Of a stretch of 12,924 bases of DNA, positions 6,919-12,924 are shown piece after piece; position 1 is the stretch's first letter, and the number at the start of each line of letters is the position of its first letter. The notes below the pieces were generated by a model. The model saw only the letters and a list, made by a program, of their open reading frames with translations, was not told where the DNA came from and made no database searches. This DNA is from Bacteroidales bacterium (GTDB lineage: Bacteria; Bacteroidota; Bacteroidia; Bacteroidales; UBA7960): positions 1-12,924 of the forward strand of contig PWNY01000262.1 of NCBI GenBank assembly GCA_003557805.1. Direction: 5' to 3'. A program made the position numbers and the translations under genes.

Positions 6919-8772
6919 ATGAACAGAAAGTCTGTTTTTCTTTTCCTTTGGGTTTTACTGCATGCGGGGTGTTCTGAAGATACCCGTGAGTATGTAAAGC
7001 CTTCGGAGCCATCTATTGACATGATCAGTATCACCGGCGGATACTGGTATGATGCAATGGAAAGAAAAAGAGACTATCTGAACTATCTGGATGCAGACAG
7101 GTTGCTCTTTCATTTCAGAAAGGTAGCCGGGATTCCAACAGATGCTAAAGAGTATGGTGGCTGGGAGATGGAGTGGCGTGAACTCAGGGGCCACTCCATC
7201 GGCCACTACCTCTCTGCTGTTTCCCGCATGTCCCTCCTTACAGGCGATACTGCCCTTTTTGAAAAGGGAGACTATATTGTCAGGGAATTAAGAAGGTGCC
7301 AGGAAGAGATAGGAACGGGATACTTAAGTGCATTTCCTGATGAATACCTGGACAGGGTTGAGAACATAGAAAGTGTCTGGGCGCCATATTATACACTGCA
7401 TAAAATTGTGGCAGGCCTGTTTGATTTTCATGTATACTTTGGCAGTGAAACAGCTCTTGAAACGGCACTGGACCTTGTCCATTATCTTCACAGAAGAATT
7501 GATCCGCTGGGCAGGGAGCATTTCCAGGAGGTCCTGGACAATACTGAACAGGGTGGGATGAATGAGGCGCTCTGGAATATATATGCAGAAACAGGTGATA
7601 CCATAAGCCGGTCGCTTGCCCTTGCATTTTACCAGGAAAGCTATTTTGACCCATTGGCTGAGAAAATAGACCACCTGAAGGGTTATCACTCAAATTCCTT
7701 TATCCCAAATGTTGTTGGTGTTGCCAGGGAGTACGGTATAACAGGTGATAGAGAGAAAAAAGAGATATCTGAATTTTTCTGGAAACAGGTAGTTGAGGCC
7801 CGTTCATTTGTTACCGGTGGGACAAGTAACAGTGAACACTGGAACTCAGACCCATACCATATGCATACCGAGACCGGTCCTGCGGCTCACGAGTCCTGCT
7901 GCACCTATAACATGATAAGGTTATCGGACCTTTTATGGAGTCTTTCCGGTGATATTAAGTACCAGGACTATATTGAAAGAGCCCTTACAAATGGAATTCT
8001 CCCAACCCAGAACAGGGAGACAGGGATGTCCATGTATTACGTTTCAATGGATCAGGGGTATTACAAAACCTGGGGCGTTCCGGATTCCTCATTCTGGTGC
8101 TGTACCGGTACCGGTATGGAGAACTTTTCCCGTATAGCTGAATATATTTACGGAACCATCGATGACCGCCTGTACGTTAACCAGTTTGTCCCTTCGACAT
8201 ACACTGATCAAAAAAACGGTTTCACAATCAAACAAAAAACCTCCATGCCGGAAGGGGACAGGCTCAGTTTAGAGGTCAATAACAGTGGTCCTCTGGCGCT
8301 TAAAATTGCTGTCAGGATCCCGTCCTGGAGCGGTAATGAATACTCAGTCAGTTTAAACGGTGAGAGCATTGATTTCAGGCCGTCACCAGGGTCATACCTG
8401 ATGATTGACAGGGTGTGGCAGGATGGTGACCTGTTGGATATTGTATTTAAACCACAGCTCTGGTATTCTCTTCTGCCCGTTACAAATGAGTATGTGGCAT
8501 TTGGTTACGGGCCTGTAGTCCTTGCAGCCCGTTTTAAGGATGCAGGTGTTGGCGATGATCTGAGGCACCGTTACGGGCCATATGATGGCGAGCCGGTTGA
8601 GGTTCCACCTGTGAGCTTTGACCCGCAAAATTTATGGAATTATATTACGGATATTAACAGAGATAAACGGCATTTTACCGTTATTACACAGGCAGCAGAG
8701 GTGATAGATCTTGTTCCATTGTACGAGATACACAATGAACACTTTTCTGTCTATCTCCCGCTTCTTTATTAA
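6919..8772 (+). CDS. GH146-like (DUF1680) lipoprotein; likely beta-L-arabinofuranosidase
   Basis: This 617-residue protein starts with a short signal peptide ending in HAGC (Cys18), an imperfect lipobox, followed by SED. Residues about 33-617 are a DUF1680 catalytic domain of the GH146 type rather than GH127: ELRGHSIGHYLSA (88-100), APYYTLHKIVAGL (155-167), SNSEHW with acid/base candidate Glu306, AHESCCTYNM with zinc ligands Glu325 and Cys327, and FWCCTGTGMEN with Cys394 (predicted nucleophile) and Cys395. Characterised GH146 enzymes, such as BT0349 of Bacteroides thetaiotaomicron, are zinc-dependent retaining beta-L-arabinofuranosidases. The protein is shorter than many relatives that carry extra C-terminal domains, and it lacks the beta-sandwich module its neighbours carry. 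The ATG at 6919 is preferred because the earlier ATG at 6898 runs into a stop within a few codons. No Shine-Dalgarno is evident. Third gene of the cluster. Confidence 0.88.
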   Translation: MNRKSVFLFLWVLLHAGCSEDTREYVKPSEPSIDMISITGGYWYDAMERKRDYLNYLDADRLLFHFRKVAGIPTDAKEYGGWEMEWRELRGHSIGHYLSAVSRMSLLTGDTALFEKGDYIVRELRRCQEEIGTGYLSAFPDEYLDRVENIESVWAPYYTLHKIVAGLFDFHVYFGSETALETALDLVHYLHRRIDPLGREHFQEVLDNTEQGGMNEALWNIYAETGDTISRSLALAFYQESYFDPLAEKIDHLKGYHSNSFIPNVVGVAREYGITGDREKKEISEFFWKQVVEARSFVTGGTSNSEHWNSDPYHMHTETGPAAHESCCTYNMIRLSDLLWSLSGDIKYQDYIERALTNGILPTQNRETGMSMYYVSMDQGYYKTWGVPDSSFWCCTGTGMENFSRIAEYIYGTIDDRLYVNQFVPSTYTDQKNGFTIKQKTSMPEGDRLSLEVNNSGPLALKIAVRIPSWSGNEYSVSLNGESIDFRPSPGSYLMIDRVWQDGDLLDIVFKPQLWYSLLPVTNEYVAFGYGPVVLAARFKDAGVGDDLRHRYGPYDGEPVEVPPVSFDPQNLWNYITDINRDKRHFTVITQAAEVIDLVPLYEIHNEHFSVYLPLLY

Positions 8773-8786
8773 TACGCTATTAATAC
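8767..8786 (+). repeat. Short direct repeat TATTAATAC x2 across the GH146-like stop codon
   Basis: TATTAATAC occurs at 8767-8775 and again at 8778-8786, an 11-base period. The first copy includes the last codon and TAA stop of the GH146-like gene. The copies fall on the same helical face, but at this size chance is a sufficient explanation. No function is claimed. Confidence 0.3.
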
Positions 8787-8793
8787 ACTTTAA

Positions 8794-8798
8794 AAGGA
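8794..8798 (+). promoter_or_regulatory. Shine-Dalgarno AAGGA fixing the MGH1-like start
   Basis: AAGGA lies 7 bases before the ATG at 8806, a normal spacing. It supports Met1 over the in-frame Met15, even though Met1 gives the signal peptide a long basic n-region. It is the only well-placed ribosome binding site in the cluster. Confidence 0.55.
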
Positions 8799-8805
8799 AG
8801 ATTTT

Positions 8806-11370
8806 ATGTTAAATCAAAAAACTCATGGGGTTATTAAAAATGGCAGGATGTCTGCAGTATTTAGTTCAGCTGTTCTGCTTATTGTAATTTTGCTTAATTC
8901 CAATGTATACGGGCAGAACATTCTGGACAAGCAGAAGATGCTCGACCGTTTTGACTTCTGGTACATCCAGGACTGGGAGTGGTATAAGGAGAATATCCCC
9001 TTCCTTGAGACTCCTGACAGGGAGATAGACAAGACATATTATTACCGCTGGGAGATTGTCACCGTGCACCAGGTATACGGTTCTCCCGAAAGCGGATATG
9101 CAAGTACCGAGTTTATATCGCGTCCATGGTGGTCTGGTGCTTACGGTACAATTTCATGCCCTGTGGGTCACCAGATATACGATATGAGGTGGCTTCGAAA
9201 CAGCAGGTATGTGAAGGATTACTCCAGGTTCTGGTTCAGGGATCCGGGATCCCAGCTGCATGACTACACTAACTGGCTGGGTGATGCTATATGGCAGACA
9301 TACAAGGTAAACAGGGATTTTGACTTTGCAACAGGTCTTCTAAATGACCTCGTGCAGGATTATTACAGGTGGGAAGATGAGCGCTGGGTTGAAGAGGAGG
9401 GCATGTTTGCATGGAACGGCATGCGCGATGGTATGGAGACAAACATTAACAGTCGCCAGACTCCTGGCTGGTTTGATGGAGCACCCGGCTACCGCCCGAC
9501 ACTGAACAGTTATATGTGGGCACATGCGAATGCAATAGTCAATATAGCTGAACTCATACATGACAACTCAACTGCTGAAGAGTTCAGGAGAAAGGCTGAC
9601 AGGATAAAATCTAATTTCCAGGAAAAAAACTGGGACCCCGGCAGGGAGTTCTTTTTTCACCGCTTCAGGGATGATGAGGTAACGGCAGATGGCACTGATA
9701 CCATAAGGGCAAATACCCTCACATACGAAACCGGCCAGCATGCCGGCAGCCCTCACGGCAGGGAGCTCCACGGATACATACCGTGGTATTTCGGGATGCC
9801 TGATCCGGGATATGAGTCGGCCTGGCAGTTTTTAATGGACCCGGAATATTTCTATGCCGACTTTGGTCCGACTACCGTGGAACAGAACGACCCCCTTTTC
9901 CATATATCACCACACTGCTGTCAGTGGAGCGGTAACTCATGGCCCTTTGCGACCACACAGACGCTCAAGGCAATGGCAAGACTGCTCACTGATTATGAAC
10001 AGGACTATGTATCCCGCGAGGATTATCAGGATCTTTTCAGGATATATGCTCTGACCCACAGGCGTGACGGAAAACCTTTCATTGGTGAGGCAGTGCACCC
10101 TCACACAGGCTCATGGGACGGACACGACCATGTTGGCCACAGTGAACACTATTATCACTCTGCTTATGTCGACCTTGTTATAAATGACCTTATAGGTCTC
10201 AAACCCCAGGCAGGTGACTCGGTTGTCATCGATCCGCTTGTACCAGAAGAATGGGACTATTTTTGCCTGGATGATGTTATGTACCACGGAAGAAGGCTGT
10301 CTGTACTCTGGGACAGGGATGGATCCAGGTATAATGCCGGTGCGGGGCTCCAGGTTTTTGTAGATGGCGTGTCAGTTGCTTCAGCCCCTGAGATACAGAG
10401 GCTGGTGGCTAGCGTTGAATACAGGCCACAGGAAGATTGTATGCAAAAGGTAAACTATGCTGTTAATAACAGTGACCGTTATTATCCCAGGGCAATTGCT
10501 TCCTTCCCGGGCATTGAGCACCCAGTGAGCAAGATAAATGACGGCCAGAAGTGGTATTTTACTTCAACCACCAATCAGTGGAGCAATATCTATTCAGAAG
10601 CAGAAAAAGACTGGTGCGGGGTTGATTTCGGTGACAAGCGTATAATAGATGAGGCGATCATATATTTTGTTGACAATGGTGAGGATATCAGGGTGCCGGA
10701 GTCATATTTGCTGGAATACTGGGATGGTGAGACCTGGATGGAGGTTAAGGGACAGAAAAGGCAGTATCCTGCCGCAAAGGGAAACAGGGGTAACCGCATT
10801 AGCTTCCCTGAGGTTGAGACTGCTAAACTAAGGATATTGCTCAGGACTCAGGATGGATACTATGTGGCGGTCAGTGAGTTTGAGACATGGGGCACTCCAC
10901 TTTTGCCGGTGTCGGTACCAGAAGATATACAAACTGACAATATTGCATTTCATACAGGTGCCACTGCATCTGCATCTTACACCTCACGGTTTGATAATGT
11001 TTCATCGGTTATTAACGGGAGTATTAATCCAGCCAGGCGCTGGACAGCTTTTGAATCCCCCAATGATGAGGACTGGGTAAGGATAGACCTTGACAGTCCG
11101 GGCAAAGTACACACTGTCCATCTCTTTTTATACAGTGACGGTGGTAATGTAACATTACCGGACAGCTTTAAAATACAGTATCTTGAAAACAACCGGTGGC
11201 GGGATGTAGAGGATGTAAGGCGAATACCGGAAGAAACTATAGAAAATGCACTGAATATAATAAGCTTCCGTGAGGTTGAAACTACCGGTATAAGGGTTGT
11301 CTTAAGGCATCCCCCGGGAGATTCATACGCCGGCATTTACGAAATAGAGCTTTATGGAAACAATCAATAA
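8806..11370 (+). CDS. Secreted MGH1-like (alpha/alpha)6-barrel glycoside hydrolase with two C-terminal binding-type modules
   Basis: This 854-residue protein has an N-terminal Sec signal peptide (hydrophobic about 19-32, cleavage near VYGQ at 34-37) without a lipobox Cys, so it is periplasmic or secreted. Residues about 80-460 are an (alpha/alpha)6 barrel of the mannosylglycerate-hydrolase-like (MGH1-like, clan GH-G-related) type: GHQIYDMRWLR, MRDGMETNINSRQ, GAPGYRPTLNSYMWA, ADFGPTTVEQNDPLF, CCQWSGNSWPFATTQTLKA and GHSEHYYHSAYVDLV. By analogy with GH63 and MGH enzymes, Asp208 is the general-acid candidate and Glu447 the general-base candidate. Residues about 465-540 close the catalytic unit as a small beta-sandwich. 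Two tandem modules, about 548-697 and 709-852, match the beta-sandwich modules of the GH127 neighbours. The substrate is unknown; an exo-acting inverting hydrolase on the same glycan as its neighbours is inferred. Gaps of 33 and 36 bases to its neighbours fit one operon. Confidence 0.8.
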   Translation: MLNQKTHGVIKNGRMSAVFSSAVLLIVILLNSNVYGQNILDKQKMLDRFDFWYIQDWEWYKENIPFLETPDREIDKTYYYRWEIVTVHQVYGSPESGYASTEFISRPWWSGAYGTISCPVGHQIYDMRWLRNSRYVKDYSRFWFRDPGSQLHDYTNWLGDAIWQTYKVNRDFDFATGLLNDLVQDYYRWEDERWVEEEGMFAWNGMRDGMETNINSRQTPGWFDGAPGYRPTLNSYMWAHANAIVNIAELIHDNSTAEEFRRKADRIKSNFQEKNWDPGREFFFHRFRDDEVTADGTDTIRANTLTYETGQHAGSPHGRELHGYIPWYFGMPDPGYESAWQFLMDPEYFYADFGPTTVEQNDPLFHISPHCCQWSGNSWPFATTQTLKAMARLLTDYEQDYVSREDYQDLFRIYALTHRRDGKPFIGEAVHPHTGSWDGHDHVGHSEHYYHSAYVDLVINDLIGLKPQAGDSVVIDPLVPEEWDYFCLDDVMYHGRRLSVLWDRDGSRYNAGAGLQVFVDGVSVASAPEIQRLVASVEYRPQEDCMQKVNYAVNNSDRYYPRAIASFPGIEHPVSKINDGQKWYFTSTTNQWSNIYSEAEKDWCGVDFGDKRIIDEAIIYFVDNGEDIRVPESYLLEYWDGETWMEVKGQKRQYPAAKGNRGNRISFPEVETAKLRILLRTQDGYYVAVSEFETWGTPLLPVSVPEDIQTDNIAFHTGATASASYTSRFDNVSSVINGSINPARRWTAFESPNDEDWVRIDLDSPGKVHTVHLFLYSDGGNVTLPDSFKIQYLENNRWRDVEDVRRIPEETIENALNIISFREVETTGIRVVLRHPPGDSYAGIYEIELYGNNQ

Positions 11371-11406
11371 GTAATCACCTATTATTCATTTTTACTTTTT
11401 ACTGTT

Positions 11407-12924
11407 ATGAGAATCAAATCCTTATTAATATTTATTTTTTTATCTGCACTGAGCCTGAAGTTGTCAGCCGGTGATAATATTGCGCCATTTGCTGAAATAT
11501 CAACTTCTCATGTGTCTCCATGGGAAACACTCGAGGCTTTAAATAACGGGGCCAACCCATCTTCTTCTTCCGATAACTCAGAGGGAGCATATGGAAACTG
11601 GAGTGGAGGTGACGGTGGTGTGTGGAACTGGGTTCAATATGAATGGGATTCCCCATATATTATTGACAGGTCAGAAATTTACTGGTGGACAGACGGTGGA
11701 GGTATACAGATACCCGATACCTCTTATATAGAGTACCTTGACCCTGTAAGCGGTGAATGGGAAATTGTTCCCGGCCACAGTGGTTTCGTAAACGAATTGA
11801 ACAATTGGAGCGTGGTTTCTTTTGGGCCGGTTGCAACAACAGCCATCCGTTACCATATGATGAGCCATACCGAGGCTACTGGTATTCTTGAATGGAGGGT
11901 GTTTGGTGTGCCTTATGAACAGGATGTTTCAGGAACAACCCTGGATGTATCTCCGGAACTTGCACCCGGTGTGACATCGACGGCTACGTTAACCGCCATT
12001 GACAGCCAGGGAGAGGTACGGCCTGAATATGTATTCCTTGCAGATATTACGGTTCACAATAACCTTGGAGGGGAGACAGGAGTCGATGAGGAGTATGTCA
12101 TTAACGGGCAAACCATAACCGGGTCTGTTGAAGGAATGGAACTTACCCCCACTGACAGTGAGGGGGTCACCACTTTCGATATCGAACTTCCACAGGAAAT
12201 TGACCCAACGGATGGAATAACCATCGATATTAAATGCATGGATGGGCTTATATTAATCGCTTCAATTGAATATATTGTACCAGCTCTTGAATCCCCTGTG
12301 CTTATAGCTGACGGATCCAACCCCACTGTTGAGGATCATGTGGAGATTAGTTTTGAGGACGATCCCCAGTGGAGGAGCATGGTGAATCAGGTCAGGGCAG
12401 GCGGATATGTTCTGTCTGAAGGTGATGATTTTTCTCTTGAACCAGGCATGCTGACACTGATACCGCAGGGAGGTAACCCCGGTCTTACCTTCAGTGGTAC
12501 AAGGCTTGTTGAGGTCAGCGCTCCAGGCTATGCAACTGCTTCAGTTGAGCAGAATATTCTACCAGGGTCATTGAGTGAGGAAAAGAGCATTGCATATTCT
12601 GAAAGGAATCTTTTCAGAGGGGCTAGAACCGATATTGTGGCAGTGGTGTCCGATATTTACGGTAACCCTGTCAGCGGACATAATATTGTTTATGATATTC
12701 TGGTCACCAACGAAGATGGAACCACCCAGGAGGTTTACACCGTGGATGGACAGGAGGTTAGCTCTAATACTGAAGGCTTTGAAATGACGGCGACTGATAA
12801 TGCAGGTCAGTCCAGTATATCAATCGAAATACCGCTTCAGGTTGATCTTGGAGATGGTATAAGCATAATAATGAAGTTTGAGGATGGCAGGGAATTCGCT
12901 GAGGTTAGCTACGTCAGGACTGAA
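11407..12924 (+). CDS. Large secreted multidomain protein: binding-type module, Ig-like unit, HID/DUF1533 domain, Ig-like unit (3' truncated)
   Basis: The frame from ATG 11407 is open for 506 codons to the window edge without a stop. Residues 1-21 are a Sec signal peptide (MRIKSLLIFIFLSALSLKLS then AG) with no lipobox. Residues about 23-168 are the shared beta-sandwich module, ending GILEWRVFG. Residues about 177-291 and 391-504 are two related Ig-like units sharing EEYVINGQ/EVYTVDGQ, VEGMELTPTD/TEGFEMTATD and DGITIDIK/DGISIIMK. Between them, residues about 295-384 match the HID/DUF1533 pattern (SPVLIADGS, ISFEDDPQWRSMV, LSEGDDFSL, APGYATASVEQNI). No catalytic domain is seen in this part; one may lie beyond the edge. 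There is no Shine-Dalgarno; two TTTTTAC units (11389-11402) precede the start. The 36-base gap makes it the fifth cluster gene. Roles in adhesion, scaffolding or substrate capture are inference. Confidence 0.8.
   Translation, partial: MRIKSLLIFIFLSALSLKLSAGDNIAPFAEISTSHVSPWETLEALNNGANPSSSSDNSEGAYGNWSGGDGGVWNWVQYEWDSPYIIDRSEIYWWTDGGGIQIPDTSYIEYLDPVSGEWEIVPGHSGFVNELNNWSVVSFGPVATTAIRYHMMSHTEATGILEWRVFGVPYEQDVSGTTLDVSPELAPGVTSTATLTAIDSQGEVRPEYVFLADITVHNNLGGETGVDEEYVINGQTITGSVEGMELTPTDSEGVTTFDIELPQEIDPTDGITIDIKCMDGLILIASIEYIVPALESPVLIADGSNPTVEDHVEISFEDDPQWRSMVNQVRAGGYVLSEGDDFSLEPGMLTLIPQGGNPGLTFSGTRLVEVSAPGYATASVEQNILPGSLSEEKSIAYSERNLFRGARTDIVAVVSDIYGNPVSGHNIVYDILVTNEDGTTQEVYTVDGQEVSSNTEGFEMTATDNAGQSSISIEIPLQVDLGDGISIIMKFEDGREFAEVSYVRTE

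Noticed and set aside
7280..7693. Overlapping antisense open frames (137 and 121 codons)
   Set aside because: They sit inside the GH146-like gene and their translations show no family motif or signal.
9916..9921. Vicinal Cys371-Cys372 of the MGH1-like protein as a GH127-type zinc/nucleophile site
   Set aside because: There is no matching E-x-C ligand pair, and the surrounding CCQWSGNSWPFATTQTL is a normal MGH1-like barrel motif.
12289..12558. Heme or hemoglobin binding by the HID-type domain
   Set aside because: The domain name comes from Shr proteins, but most HID/DUF1533 copies have no shown heme role, and the glycan context and lack of heme-uptake genes give no support.
12575..12787. Separate 70-codon gene on the + strand
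   Set aside because: It overlaps the long open frame that starts at 11407 in another frame and has no features of its own.

Overview
The window holds six same-strand genes from what looks like a member of the Bacteroidota. The evidence is the lipoprotein and Sec signal peptides, weak or absent Shine-Dalgarno sequences with A-rich leaders, moderate GC by eye, and a dense run of secreted glycoside hydrolases typical of polysaccharide-utilisation loci (PULs). No taxonomic marker gene is present, so this is inference. No tRNA, rRNA, CRISPR array, insertion sequence, transporter, SusC/SusD pair or regulator is visible.

Layout. Bases 1-1383 are the 3' end of a gene for a DUF5695-like protein of unknown function; the frame is open to the left edge. 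A 319-base gap follows with several inverted repeats, two of them strong hairpins. It probably ends the first transcript and carries the leader of the next. A tight five-gene cluster then starts, with gaps of 52, 52, 33 and 36 bases: a GH127 lipoprotein with a C-terminal binding-type module (1703-4147); a second GH127 lipoprotein with an N-terminal binding-type module and a PKD-like domain (4200-6866); a GH146-like DUF1680 lipoprotein (6919-8772); a secreted MGH1-like (alpha/alpha)6-barrel hydrolase with two C-terminal binding-type modules (8806-11370); and a large secreted multidomain protein running off the right edge (11407-12924+), with a binding-type module, an Ig-like unit, a hemoglobin-interacting-type (HID/DUF1533) domain and a second Ig-like unit.

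How the genes fit together. The three DUF1680-type enzymes each keep the Glu acid/base candidate, the E-x-C zinc ligands and the C-C pair containing the nucleophilic cysteine. They are therefore probably active retaining cysteine glycosidases of the beta-L-arabinofuranosidase type. With the MGH1-like enzyme and the DUF5695 protein, the locus looks like an export-targeted system for stripping a complex L-arabinofuranose-containing (or similar pentose/deoxysugar) glycan. Plausible targets are hydroxyproline-rich plant glycoproteins, pectic side chains or an algal glycan; the sequence does not decide. One beta-sandwich module recurs five times in four of the five cluster proteins, in different positions, and may be a shared ligand-binding part specific to this substrate.
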